Below, piece by piece: positions 17,888-26,439 of a stretch of DNA of 64,000 nt. Every line of letters starts with the position of its first letter. Positions within the stretch are counted from its first letter, which is position 1. The notes beneath the pieces are model-generated. The model was given only the letters and a program-made list of their open reading frames with translations, ran no database searches and had not been told where the DNA came from. This stretch comes from Peribacillus kribbensis DSM 17871 (GTDB taxonomy: Bacteria > Bacillota > Bacilli > Bacillales > DSM-1321): positions 186,001-250,000 of the forward strand of contig NZ_AUMQ01000016.1 in NCBI RefSeq assembly GCF_000430765.1, read 5' to 3'. Both the position numbers and the translations under genes were made by a program.

Positions 17888-19396
17888 ATGAAAAAGTCGA
17901 AAAAAGGGCTGGGGATCGTGGCAAGCAGCCTTCTCGCATTAAGTCTGGCCGCAATCCCTGTGAACACTATGGATACAGCATATGCAAATGCAGAAGCAAA
18001 AAAATATCTGATTGCCTACAATCAATCCTCTCTTCCTTCTGGCTATCAAACTGCCATAAAAAATGCAGGCGGCACTGTTCTTTCTGCCATGCCTGAAATC
18101 GGCGGTGTAGAGGTCAGTTCTTCTGATCCTGCTTTTCTGGACAAGCTGGGAAAAAACTCGAATGTATCCGCCGTGAATGTAGAGAAAACCTACAAGCTGG
18201 ATAATGTGGATCCGGCAGGAGCAGACGGGCAGAGAGTCGATGTTACACCGGACGAGGATGGAACTTACTGGAGCCAGCAATGGGATATGCAAAAACTGAC
18301 CCATAACAAGGATTCCTACAAGATAGAAACAGGCGGAGCCAAGGTGAACGGAAACGTTAACCATAAAGCTGTTGTGGGTATCATCGATTCAGGAATTGAT
18401 GCCGATCATCCTGACCTGAAAGCAAACTTTGCCGGCGGCAGAAATTATGTGCCAGCAGGCGGATATTATGGGAACGTTCCTTCGGAAACGGGCGGCGAGT
18501 CCAATGTCAAAGATACAAACGGACATGGAACCCATGTCGCAGGATCCATTGCGGGGAACGGCAAAATTAAAGGGGTTGGGCCAAATCTTGGAGTAAGGGC
18601 ATATCGTATTTTCGATGCAAGCGGAAGTGCCCCTACTGCTCCGATTGTGGATGCGATCGTGGATGCAGCCAATGACAAAGTGGATGTTATTAATATGTCA
18701 ATCGGCGGTTTTGACAATCTGAAGTACTATTTTGACGGAACTCGTTATACTGACATCGCGGACGTACTGCTTTGGAAGCGTGCCGTGAATTATGCCGTAA
18801 AGCATAATGTAACCGTTGTTGCATCAGCAGGAAACGAATCCCTTAATTATGGTGATAAAAAGTCCTTAACCGATTATATGAATGAAGCGTATGCTGTACC
18901 TGGATTGGTGTACAAAGGTGTTGCCATTGAAACTCCGGGAGGTACACCAGGAGTCATTACCGTTTCTTCCTCTAATAAGTGGTCAACAGATGGATTGGCC
19001 TTCTATTCAAACTATGGTAATAGCTTTATCGATGTTTCTGCTCCTGGCGGAGATAACGGTCCTTTATATGATTCCCTGTATCGCAATGATCCTGCAGGAA
19101 ATTATTTAAACAAGCGTGACTTCACTTATCGTACACTCTCTACTTGGCCAACCTATCTAGATAGATATGCAACCATGGTCGATAATAAGGGATATGCCTA
19201 TCTCCACGGAACATCCATGGCCTCACCGAAGGTTGCCGGTATTGCCGGTGTAATCAAAGCCCAGCATCCTGAGTATTCCCCTTCCCAGGTAAAGGCTGCT
19301 ATTAAGCAAACAGCCTTAGACTACGGTAAAAAAGGACAAGATGCATTATTCGGTTTTGGGGATGCAAATGCTTATACTGCATTATCAAAAAAATAG
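17888..19396 (+). CDS. Secreted subtilisin-like serine protease (S8)
   Basis: The 502-aa protein has a signal peptide (1 to about 35, ending AYANA), a propeptide-like segment (about 36-110, KKYLIAYNQSSLPSGYQ) and an S8 catalytic domain. The triad is Asp167 (VVGIIDSGIDADHPDL), His213 (NGHGTHVAG) and Ser443 (HGTSMASPKVAG), with an oxyanion Asn in SAGNES. It is an extracellular endopeptidase. AGGAGG lies eight bases before the ATG. The segment around Ser443 has a decayed near-copy at 49.1 kb. It is monocistronic and ends at a strong terminator. Confidence 0.95.
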   Translation: MKKSKKGLGIVASSLLALSLAAIPVNTMDTAYANAEAKKYLIAYNQSSLPSGYQTAIKNAGGTVLSAMPEIGGVEVSSSDPAFLDKLGKNSNVSAVNVEKTYKLDNVDPAGADGQRVDVTPDEDGTYWSQQWDMQKLTHNKDSYKIETGGAKVNGNVNHKAVVGIIDSGIDADHPDLKANFAGGRNYVPAGGYYGNVPSETGGESNVKDTNGHGTHVAGSIAGNGKIKGVGPNLGVRAYRIFDASGSAPTAPIVDAIVDAANDKVDVINMSIGGFDNLKYYFDGTRYTDIADVLLWKRAVNYAVKHNVTVVASAGNESLNYGDKKSLTDYMNEAYAVPGLVYKGVAIETPGGTPGVITVSSSNKWSTDGLAFYSNYGNSFIDVSAPGGDNGPLYDSLYRNDPAGNYLNKRDFTYRTLSTWPTYLDRYATMVDNKGYAYLHGTSMASPKVAGIAGVIKAQHPEYSPSQVKAAIKQTALDYGKKGQDALFGFGDANAYTALSKK

Positions 19397-19449
19397 GATT
19401 GTTTAGGCCCTTAAAGACAATAGCCTAGCTAAAAATGAGACGCATTAAT

Positions 19450-19476
19450 ACACCTCCGAGTAACCCGGAGGTGTTT
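19450..19476 (+). terminator. Terminator after the S8 protease
   Basis: Stem ACACCTCCG / CGGAGGTGT followed by TTTTG on the plus strand. Confidence 0.85.
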
Positions 19477-19550
19477 TGAGTTGAGAAAAAATGTATGAGA
19501 AATAGATAAAATGGTTCCCTGAAGATCTTACGATGAACTGGCAGCCAGTG

Positions 19551-19587
19551 AAACAACCAGTATCTAGTAAGATACTGGTTGTTTTCA
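19551..19587. terminator. Bidirectional terminator, near-copy of the one at 16.1 kb
   Basis: AAACAACCAGTATC, loop CTAGTAA, GATACTGGTTGTTTT. It closes the phosphoesterase gene on the minus strand. The preceding bases would read ELAASETTSI then stop, resembling the end of the chemoreceptor at 16.1 kb, so this may be the tail of a lost second chemoreceptor copy. Confidence 0.8.
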
Positions 19588-19604
19588 TTGTATGATGGTT
19601 TTGC

Positions 19605-21122
19605 TTAATGTTGGTGTGGCTTTAAACTATTTCCATTTACCGGCTGGCCGGTTTCCTCATCAAGGAATATCTTTTTATGGCTTGGTCCCTTTTTAAAGTC
19701 AAACATGTTTTCCATGCTGCCTGCTTTTTTATCAAGAGAGTCCCCGCCTATACGACCTAATTTCCAGTTGTCCTCAATGAACTTAAGGATGGAGGTTTGA
19801 TCGGTTAGGGAGTGATCCACATAATTTGTTTTGGCATAAGGAGAAACAACCAGAAGCGGCAGTCTTGGACCATAACCCGCTTTGCCTGATTCTTCGGTTT
19901 GACCGTTATCAGGTGAGTAAACATGATCGTACCATCCATCTGAATCATCGTAAGCAATGACGACAGCCGTATCCTTCCACTCAGACGTTTTTTGCAGGTG
20001 GTTAATGGTATTGACGATAAAGTGCTGCTCATCAAGCGGATCTGAATAGCCTGCATGTCCATCCTGGTACATAGGGGCTTTTAGATAGCTTACACTAGGC
20101 ATATTTCCGGAATCAACCGCCTTCCAGAAATCCTTCATATCATATTGGTGGTTCGCTTGATCTGTCCTGCCGATCATTTTGGTTGAGCTTGGTGCTTTAT
20201 GATCTGGATTAGCAGTAGATTTATAATATTCAAATGGCTGGTGGTGCGGACTGTAGTCTGTAACCTCTGCCCCGCCTACATTTTTATGCTTGGCATTGGG
20301 ATCGGCGAATCCTCCCTGGAACCATCCCCAGGTAACTTCCTTTGCGTTAAGCAGGTCGCCGACATTTTTATTCGCGTCATCCATTTTGGCGGTCGCGCCT
20401 GTTGAAGCCTTATCAAAATAAGGATTTGGATCTCCGGTTAGTGTCCTGTTTTCGTATTCATTCAGGATATCATTCGTCACTTTTTGTCCGTTCTTGTCAA
20501 ATAAATCTGCCCCATGGGTTTCGCCTGATATAAGGTTGATTGCCCCTGGAGTTGAAGGTCCGTAAACGGTATTAAAGGAATTGTCGCTCATAGCAAAGTT
20601 TTGGGCATAATTCCAAAGGGCCGTAACGGTATTTCCATCATAATAATCCATGACCAGGCTGGATCCTTTTCCAGTGCCAGTGACAAAGTTGTCCATTTTT
20701 CCTTTATTAGCAGCTGCAATTTCATCATGGTAGTTATGATCCATATCAGCTGTCATGGCCTGTGAACGATCCAGGCGGACAGGATTTGCGGTGTTTGGGT
20801 TATTCGTAATAAGGTTTGTTTTAGAAATGTCCGGCTGGGTATGATTGTAATCCTTTGGTGTTAACAAATTATTTACTTCAGGAGTATTAGCCTTTGCTTT
20901 AAACTGAGGCTCGCCTTTAATATTTAGAGCATAAGGATACGTACCAAAGTAATGGTCAAATGATACATTCTCACCAAATATCACGACAACATGCTTAATC
21001 GGGGTTTTGGTTTCTTTCTGGACCTTATCTTTTGCATGTACAGCTGGTGATACAGAAAGCAACGTGGCCAGTGCGGCAGCACTCAACACATTGATGGCTT
21101 TAACTAAGTTCCTTTTCTTCAA
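19605..21122 (-). CDS. Secreted phosphoesterase (phospholipase C / acid phosphatase AcpA type)
   Basis: The 505-aa protein has a signal peptide (1 to about 30, ending SPAVHA). The phosphoesterase-family (PF04185-type) start IKHVVVIFGENVSFDHYFGTYP follows, where Glu-Asn binds metal, with TVYGPSTPGAINLISGETHG in the middle and VVIAYDDSDGWYDHVYSP and YGPRLPLLVVSPYAK later. Family members hydrolyse phosphoesters such as phospholipids or acid phosphates outside the cell. GGAGG lies upstream of the ATG. The upstream region contains direct repeats spaced like a PhoP box, suggesting induction under phosphate starvation. Phospholipase C versus phosphatase activity cannot be settled from sequence. Confidence 0.9.
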   Translation of the reverse strand: MKKRNLVKAINVLSAAALATLLSVSPAVHAKDKVQKETKTPIKHVVVIFGENVSFDHYFGTYPYALNIKGEPQFKAKANTPEVNNLLTPKDYNHTQPDISKTNLITNNPNTANPVRLDRSQAMTADMDHNYHDEIAAANKGKMDNFVTGTGKGSSLVMDYYDGNTVTALWNYAQNFAMSDNSFNTVYGPSTPGAINLISGETHGADLFDKNGQKVTNDILNEYENRTLTGDPNPYFDKASTGATAKMDDANKNVGDLLNAKEVTWGWFQGGFADPNAKHKNVGGAEVTDYSPHHQPFEYYKSTANPDHKAPSSTKMIGRTDQANHQYDMKDFWKAVDSGNMPSVSYLKAPMYQDGHAGYSDPLDEQHFIVNTINHLQKTSEWKDTAVVIAYDDSDGWYDHVYSPDNGQTEESGKAGYGPRLPLLVVSPYAKTNYVDHSLTDQTSILKFIEDNWKLGRIGGDSLDKKAGSMENMFDFKKGPSHKKIFLDEETGQPVNGNSLKPHQH

Positions 21123-21171
21123 AAATACCGCCTCCTATTAATCTATTACGCTTATAACCCTACGCCTCCAT

Positions 21172-21210
21172 TGTTAAGAACTTATGAACTCAGTGTTACG
21201 AAATAGTAAA
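21172..21210 (-). promoter_or_regulatory. Putative PhoP box upstream of the phosphoesterase
   Basis: On the minus strand the hexamers TTTACT, GTAACA, TTCATA and TTAACA occur at exact 11-bp intervals, matching the TT(A/T/C)ACA direct-repeat organisation of Bacillus PhoP sites. TATAAG, a plausible -10, follows about 15 bp downstream at 21152-21157. Phosphate-starvation control is inferred. Confidence 0.5.
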
Positions 21211-21530
21211 TTCTTCAGAAGGATAGCATACTGCATGCTTTTCAATTGTATGTTTACCTCTCTTTTAACGACCCCCTCCCTTTTATGAGTTGGAAAATCC
21301 TCCAAACATTGTAATTTACCCGATGTGCTGATTTTAAAAACTTTTTTTACTGATATGCGCACAAAAAAGACCTGAATCGTATTTAGCTGCTCAATTATTT
21401 AAATGTTTACTAAAAGGGATAAATATTCCACTTTTATTTATCTGCTTCATCTCTCCATATAAAAGTACATCTTTACATTGGATTATACTTTTTACAAAGA
21501 ACAATGAAGGAATTAAAAACGAGAAAAAAA

Positions 21531-21559
21531 TTGACGACCATTTTTAAAAGATATATCAT
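21531..21559 (+). promoter_or_regulatory. Putative sigma-A promoter of glnK-amtB
   Basis: TTGACG (21531-21536) and TATCAT (21554-21559) are separated by 17 bp. Transcription would start near 21566. Confidence 0.5.
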
Positions 21560-21570
21560 ATATCATAAGA

Positions 21571-21587
21571 TGTAAGAAAACCTCACA
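21571..21587 (+). promoter_or_regulatory. TnrA/GlnR-type box in the glnK leader
   Basis: TGTAAGAAAACCTCACA fits the TGTNAN7TNACA consensus at every fixed position. Relative to the predicted promoter it lies at about +5 to +22, where binding would block rather than activate transcription. Alternatively the promoter assignment is wrong. Confidence 0.6.
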
Positions 21588-21608
21588 TGAGGTTGGGGGT
21601 GTATATCT

Positions 21609-21968
21609 ATGAAAAAAGTTGAATCGATTATAAGACCTGAAAGGCTGACTGAAACGATTAAGAGGTTGAAAAATATAGGAGTTACAGGCTTTACCGTATC
21701 GCAGGTAGTCGGGAGAGGGAAACAAAAGGACACACATGGAGTCTACCGCGGCAAAAATTATAATGTCACTCTTCACCCAAAGGTAAAATTGGAGATTGTT
21801 CTTTCAGATTACATGGTGGAACGTACCATCAAGGCCATTGTTGAATCTGCCCAGACCGGAGAGGATGGCGACGGTAAGATTTACGTTTATCCAATTATCG
21901 AAGCCTATAACATACGAACAGGAAAAGAAGACTTTGATATTGATGAACTAGTAGATAAGGAGGGATAA
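21609..21968 (+). CDS. glnK: PII nitrogen-regulatory protein
   Basis: The 119-aa PII protein begins MKKVESIIRPERLTETIKRL. The T-loop (about 37-55) contains Gln39 and Tyr51 (GVYRGKNYNVTLHPK), the position uridylylated in enterobacterial PII; modification in this organism is not implied. The B-loop reads SAQTGEDGDGKIYVYPI and the C-loop RTGKEDFD. As a trimer it binds ATP/ADP and 2-oxoglutarate and gates AmtB at the membrane. It is followed after 5 bp by amtB. In B. subtilis the order is reversed (nrgA-nrgB). A nitrogen-control box lies just upstream. Confidence 0.95.
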   Translation: MKKVESIIRPERLTETIKRLKNIGVTGFTVSQVVGRGKQKDTHGVYRGKNYNVTLHPKVKLEIVLSDYMVERTIKAIVESAQTGEDGDGKIYVYPIIEAYNIRTGKEDFDIDELVDKEG

Positions 21969-21973
21969 CGTTC

Positions 21974-23278
21974 ATGGAACTGATGTATATCAATACCGTA
22001 TGGGTTGTGCTGGCTGCGGCAATGGTGCTATTTATGGAAGGCGGATTCAGCTTACTGGAAGCTGGTTTGGTCCGTACTAAAAATGCTGTAAATGTTACCA
22101 TGAAAATATTCGTGGATTTAACGGTTGGAGCCTTGGCTTTTTGGTTAATCGGTTTTGGTATAATGTACGGAAAAGATACCTTTGGATTGATTGGCACATC
22201 ATTATTTGGCAGTCCGGAAAAGATACACCTTTCCATTGAATTGCCCAGCGCAGCTTTTGTATTGTTTCAAATGGGGTTTGCAGTAGCTTGTATCTCCATT
22301 GTGTCGGGTGCGGTTGCCGAGCGTATGAGCTTTAAAGCCTATGTGTTAACAGCAGCCATGATCTGCATCATCATTTATCCACTTTCAGGCCATTGGATCT
22401 GGAACAGCCATGGGTGGCTGGCGAAATTAGGAATGAAGGATTTTGCAGGTTCGGCGGCTATCCATGCGGTAGGAGGCTTTGCTGCTTTTTCAATGGCAAA
22501 ATGGCTAGGACCGAGAAAAGGAAGATTTAATTCAGATGGAAGTGCCAATGTATTCGCACCAAGCAATATTCCTTTAGCATCTGCAGGTGCGTTTATTTTA
22601 TGGTTTGGCTGGTTTGCTTTTAATGCAGGAAGTACCTTAGATGCTTCCAATAAACTCCTTGCCCCTATTGCCATCAATACGATGCTTGCTGGTGCAGCTG
22701 GCGGTTCTGCGGCCTTGTTTATGACCCTTAAAAAATTTGGTAAAGCTGACCCGAGCATGACGATTAATGGGGTGTTGGCTGGATTGGTGGCCATAACGGC
22801 AGGCTGTGCGTACGTCTCAGAATGGAGTGCAATCCTGATAGGCGCTATAAGCGGTCTGATTGTGATTTATGCCACGTTGCTCGTGGACTATTTAAGGGTG
22901 GATGACCCAGTGGGCGCAGTGGCTGTCCACGGCTTCAATGGAGTGTTCGGGACACTTGCAGTTGGATTGTTTGATACGTCTCATGGATTATTAACAACCG
23001 GTGAGTTTTCTCTTATTAAAGTACAGATATTGGGTGCAGCAGTAGTCGTGGTTTGGGGAGTAATAGGCGGTTCGTTTATGGCAAAGGTATGCGAAAAGAC
23101 CGTTGGTTTCCGAGTAAGCGAAAGTGAAGAAGATGAAGGCTTGGATATGTCCTACCACGGAATTCCAGCCTATAATGAATTAGAGCGTTTCACGGACCTT
23201 CCTGTTAATTTGTATAATTTTGAAGAAACAACCGGGATATCGATCGCTCCCACTAATAAAGAACGACTGGTAAAATAG
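21974..23278 (+). CDS. amtB: Ammonium transporter AmtB/NrgA
   Basis: The 434-aa membrane protein has about eleven helices. Conserved Amt features include VVLAAAMVLFMEGGFSLLEAG at the start, SGAVAERMSFKAY, the first pore histidine in AAIHAVGGFAAFSMAKWLG and the second in GAVAVHGFNGVFGTLAVGL. It conducts ammonium into the cell under nitrogen limitation and is controlled by GlnK, encoded five bases upstream, so the two are co-transcribed. The C-terminal cytoplasmic tail (EEDEGLDMSYHGIPAYNELE) is the GlnK contact region. A strong terminator follows at once. Confidence 0.95.
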   Translation: MELMYINTVWVVLAAAMVLFMEGGFSLLEAGLVRTKNAVNVTMKIFVDLTVGALAFWLIGFGIMYGKDTFGLIGTSLFGSPEKIHLSIELPSAAFVLFQMGFAVACISIVSGAVAERMSFKAYVLTAAMICIIIYPLSGHWIWNSHGWLAKLGMKDFAGSAAIHAVGGFAAFSMAKWLGPRKGRFNSDGSANVFAPSNIPLASAGAFILWFGWFAFNAGSTLDASNKLLAPIAINTMLAGAAGGSAALFMTLKKFGKADPSMTINGVLAGLVAITAGCAYVSEWSAILIGAISGLIVIYATLLVDYLRVDDPVGAVAVHGFNGVFGTLAVGLFDTSHGLLTTGEFSLIKVQILGAAVVVVWGVIGGSFMAKVCEKTVGFRVSESEEDEGLDMSYHGIPAYNELERFTDLPVNLYNFEETTGISIAPTNKERLVK

Positions 23279-23283
23279 TTAAT

Positions 23284-23329
23284 AAAGCAGGTGGAGAAAA
23301 GGCTGTTTTCTCCACCTGCTTTTTTTGTT
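23284..23329 (+). terminator. Terminator after amtB
   Basis: Seventeen-base perfect stem (AAAGCAGGTGGAGAAAA and its complement) with a five-base loop and TTTTTTTG tail. Confidence 0.9.
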
Positions 23330-23359
23330 CGATCGAATTCTTCATACCGATGCTGATAA

Positions 23360-23545
23360 ATAGAGGGAAAAATTCCGCTTAATTTATTTTTTTGTGAAAA
23401 AACATATTAATAAAGGGAGAAATTCCCTCTATCCACTCGAAAAAATCCAAAATCAAAGATTTTACGCTGCATAAGGGGAAAATCTCCCCTTATATCATCC
23501 CAAACCAGCTCCATTTCTGGAGTTAAGGGGAAAATCTCCCTTTAT
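23360..23545. repeat. Cluster of four 23-24 bp imperfect palindromes
   Basis: Units at 23360-23383, 23410-23432, 23471-23493 and 23523-23545 share the pattern ATAAGGGGA-AAAT-CTCCCCTTAT, the third being the best palindrome. Starts are 50, 61 and 52 bp apart and the sequence between units is not conserved. No ORF crosses the cluster. It lies just after the amtB terminator. The function is unknown; a dispersed intergenic palindrome family or protein-binding sites are possible. Confidence 0.75.
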
Positions 23546-23717
23546 AGAACTGTTGCTGGCCGCCCGGCTAAGGGCGAGCCCTCCATTAAAAGATTGTTTA
23601 TCATCCCCTTATCGCGGCCCACGCCCTGAACAGAAAGAGACCATTCAGCAAGCCAGTTTACCTGACTTGCTTGACAGCCCCTGGTGAGCCCAGCCTTAAC
23701 AGCTTGGTGCCTGCTTT

Positions 23718-23765
23718 TTATCTTGAATGCTCTTTCTTCCCGGTTTGTTTTATTTTCAACCCATA
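23718..23765 (-). pseudogene. 48-bp copy of the 3' end of the GH3 beta-glucosidase gene
   Basis: It is identical except for one base to 49294-49341 and encodes YGLKIKQTGKKEHSR and the stop in the minus frame. Nothing else of the GH3 gene is present. It lies inside a 93-codon frame (23542-23823) that uses another reading frame and is not considered a gene. Confidence 0.75.
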
Positions 23766-24001
23766 TAGCAACGCTTGCACGTTGATCTTCATTATTCAAT
23801 CTCCCGAGTACTAGTTCCATCAATCGGGCTTATTATCATACACACTCGGCATTCTCACTGGAATGATCGAAATCATGGCAAAGAGGACTGCACTAATTAC
23901 AGCCGGAAAGTGTTACCCTCTTTTATTTATGAGCATATAATACAAACAACAATTTCAACACTGCTCTATACGCAAATTCCCGTCATAAAGGAGATTTTTC
24001 A

Positions 24002-24439
24002 ATGATTTTAACGTTAGAAATGGCAAAAAAGTTAATAAAAGGCGCAGAAAGGAGAGCAAGGGAGCTCGGTATTTCAGAAGTGATCGCCATTGTTGATGAA
24101 GGCGGGAATTTAATCGCCTGCCACCGCATGAATGATGCCTGGATCTCCAGTATTTCCCTTGCTCAAAAAAAGGCCTGGACTTCAGTTGCCTTGAAAATGC
24201 CCACTTCCTATTTAGCGGGAATGGCTCGTCCAAATGCTGAATTGTATGGCATAAACACCACTGATGACCGCATTGTCATTTTTGGTGGCGGAATCCCGCT
24301 AGTAATGGATGGCCATATTGTGGGTGCCGTCGGAGCCAGCGGCAGCACTGTTGAACATGATATGGAGGTTGCAGCGGCTGCTGTTCAAGTTTTTGACAGC
24401 TTGTATGGGCATGGTTATTCCCATGGACCCAGGGAATAG
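24002..24439 (+). CDS. GlcG/HbpS-family (PduO C-terminal-like) heme-binding-type protein
   Basis: The 145-aa protein begins MILTLEMAKKLIKGAERRARELG and has the family phrases VIAIVDEGGNLIACHRMNDAW, AQKKAWTSVALKMPTS, GGGIPLVMDGHIVGAVGASGST and EHDMEVAAAAVQVF. Family members include HbpS (heme binding), GlcG and the C-terminal domain of PduO; cofactor binding and a role next to dehydrogenases are typical, but the exact function is unknown. AAGGAGA lies before the ATG. It is isolated, flanked by repeats and decayed genes. Confidence 0.88.
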   Translation: MILTLEMAKKLIKGAERRARELGISEVIAIVDEGGNLIACHRMNDAWISSISLAQKKAWTSVALKMPTSYLAGMARPNAELYGINTTDDRIVIFGGGIPLVMDGHIVGAVGASGSTVEHDMEVAAAAVQVFDSLYGHGYSHGPRE

Positions 24440-24542
24440 TGTTTTGTCGGCTGGAAATCACTCCTTATAACAGCTATCCGCACACAAAACGGTAGATAAA
24501 TAATTAAATGAATGTTCATTTTAATTTTTAGGGAGGCCTGAA

Positions 24543-24686
24543 TTGTCTTTAATAAAATTTGTGGATGCATTACCGATTCTCCCTGTCTTAAAAGCAAAAA
24601 GCACACGTTATGGAATCCAGCCCTATAAGGTATCGATGAAGCAGGTTAATCTGAAGCTGCTTTGTGTTAATCCCTATATTAATTAA
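24543..24686 (+). pseudogene. N-terminal fragment of a CotA-type multicopper oxidase
   Basis: From a TTG with GGGAGG six bases upstream, the 47-codon frame begins SLIKFVDALPILPVLKAK and continues YGIQPYKVSMKQVNLKL before diverging and stopping. This closely follows the B. subtilis CotA N-terminus (TLEKFVDALPIPDTLKP ... YEVTMEE). The copper-binding domains are absent, so it is a relic of a spore-coat laccase gene. The ribosome binding site is still good, so a short peptide could be made. Confidence 0.7.
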
Positions 24687-25185
24687 TTTAGATACTTTTT
24701 ACAGTCAATGTGAAGATGTAATAGAAAAAATATAATAAGTTAAAGGTTTTCTAGATTAATAATTGTAGTGGATCCCAGAAAAAACAGGCAGATTATTTAG
24801 ATTGGTTGTCCACACCACCCTCCTAGGAATTTTTTTATTAGGAATAGGAAATCATATCCGCCAGCTGCAAGAGACAACAGACAGCCGATGCCCGGTTCTC
24901 AATCTGTTGAAGGCTGCTAATATTGATGTTTAAAACGAATTGGAAAAAGCAAGAACAATAATTAAATAGAACGGTTAAAGGCTTGCAGAAAACCTGGTAT
25001 AAACCATTTGACCATTTGGCCCAATATTAAAGGCTGTCACTTGTGGTGACAGCCTGCTTACTTCGATTATTAAGCGTTTTTAAAGAATAAAGCGGTTATT
25101 TCATAAGACAGCTTGGTAAAACTAAGTTCGGTATAGAACCGGACCTGATTTAATTTTGCTTTTATTTGTTTCGTATTGTAGTAAT
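24687..25185. other. Decayed, unassigned DNA
   Basis: A plus frame near 24800-24950 reads LVVHTTLLGIFLLGIGNHI followed by RQLQETTD, a possible membrane segment and helix, then stop codons. No family was recognised. A GTGACAGCC-type hairpin lies at 25031-25055 without a clear T-run. Confidence 0.35.
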
Positions 25186-25515
25186 CTATATATACTTTCC
25201 TAGACCGATATCTTCTTCCATTGGTGCACAGTATAGGTGCGTTTCTAAGTTCTTAAAGGTTTCATTTGCCGTCTTAATTTGTTTCTCTAATAAGTCAACT
25301 CCCCATAATTCCCGCACCTTTCCCACTCATATAAAGTAAGGAATGTCCGCTGCCACAACCAATATCCAGAACTTTATTGTTTGCTAATTCATCAAATAGT
25401 CTTAATTCATCTTCCGTTTGGGCAAACGGTCCATAACAAGTTAAAGCATCCTTTCCAGTAAAATGATGTGCTACAATATCCCAGCTTTTCTTATTATCAT
25501 TTACAGAATGTGTTA
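25186..25515 (-). pseudogene. Remnant of a class I SAM-dependent methyltransferase
   Basis: The minus strand reads KKSWDIVAHHFTGKDALTCY and later LFDELANNKVLDIGCGSGHS, the glycine-rich SAM-binding motif I. After a frameshift near 25305 it continues LWGVDLLEKQIKTANETFKN (motif II acidic residue) and then stops. The C-terminal half is missing. Confidence 0.75.
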
Positions 25516-25541
25516 GTGTGTTTTCTTCAATCGTATCTCGT

Positions 25542-25688
25542 GTTTTGGGTTATCCAACCATCGGTGTAGGATTTAAACCGTACATGTATGGAGGATATGG
25601 TTTCCATCATCATCACCATTACCCATCCTGCATCCATGGTACCATTAGGGGTACGGCTGGGAAATCAGGACTGGACAAAAAAATTTAA
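25542..25688 (+). pseudogene. Fragment of a His/Gly/Tyr-rich (coat-like) protein
   Basis: An open plus frame without start or ribosome binding site reads YPTIGVGFKPYMYGGYGFHH followed by more His residues and YPSC. The composition recalls small Tyr/Gly/His-rich spore-coat or cell-surface proteins of Bacillus. No family name can be given. Confidence 0.4.
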
Positions 25689-25719
25689 CGCCGAAAAATT
25701 TTCTGGAGTTTTAATTTTG

Positions 25720-25754
25720 GCAAAAGGCTGAATCAAAGCAATTCAGCCTTTTGC
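25720..25754. terminator. Perfect 14-bp stem-loop in the decayed region
   Basis: GCAAAAGGCTGAAT and its exact complement around a 7-base loop. It probably terminated the lost gene upstream on the plus strand. Confidence 0.55.
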
Positions 25755-26215
25755 TGCTTATTGGAAAAAATTCAGAGGCTGACTTTTGGCAATTAGTAGT
25801 CCTAAGCAACTACCCAAAATCGTAAAATAATGAGAAAATACTACCTTTTACTCGGTTAGTTCCAATTTTGTCGCTTTCATAGTGAATTTTCCCGTTTTCC
25901 CTCATAAAGGGACAATAATAAAGGCATAAGTAAAATAAGGGTGCAAGAAAAAAATGAAAAAAATTACTTCAATTAAATAAGACTATGGTGAAAGTCTACA
26001 GAAAAGCAGAAGATTCATACGGAAATATTCGTATTGAAACCTATTTAAGATAAACAAAAATATTCCTAAGGGATCCATCTTACCAAGGTAAGGGCGGTTC
26101 AGATGAAAATTTAGAATAGTATAAACGCCAATTCAGTAACACAAAAGGGAATTGGCAATTTAGTCATATCCTATTAAAAACTTTTTATTTAAAATACTTA
26201 AACTAAGATTCAATT
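25755..26215. other. AT-rich decayed stretch
   Basis: A plus frame near 25985-26170 reads VKVYRKAEDSYGNIRIETYL interrupted by two stops and then SNTKGNWQFSH. It looks like an old gene but no family was recognised. Confidence 0.3.
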
Positions 26216-26283
26216 CTTTCTTCCACCAGCTGTAAAACGATTGGTATTTCGGTCATTGATCCCACGTTTGCGTTCACTCGTTT

Positions 26284-26439
26284 TCAAATATAATCCCAAA
26301 AGGTAAGCTCTTTCTCTCCATTATTGCTTCTAACACGAACCTTAAAATCAAGAAGAACCTCGTAAAAGTTTATAGACTCATCCATCTCGGATACGATAAT
26401 ACCAAAATGTTCAACTCTTTTTATTATCCTGATACCCAT
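26284..26439 (-). pseudogene. N-terminal remnant of a VOC/glyoxalase-fold protein
   Basis: The minus frame MGIRIIKRVEHFGIIVSEMD followed by ESINFYEVLLDFKVRVR is the first beta-alpha-beta unit of VOC proteins (xxHxGIxVxDxxxSxxFYxxxLGF). A stop follows at codon 52 and the next frame holds only degenerate sequence. It lies directly downstream of an oxidoreductase gene and has no ribosome binding site. Confidence 0.6.

Noticed and set aside
23360-23545. CRISPR array
   Set aside because: Only four degenerate palindromes with irregular spacing and no cas genes.
23542-23823. 93-codon minus-strand ORF as a gene
   Set aside because: It has no family resemblance, and its middle is the GH3 3'-end copy read in another frame.
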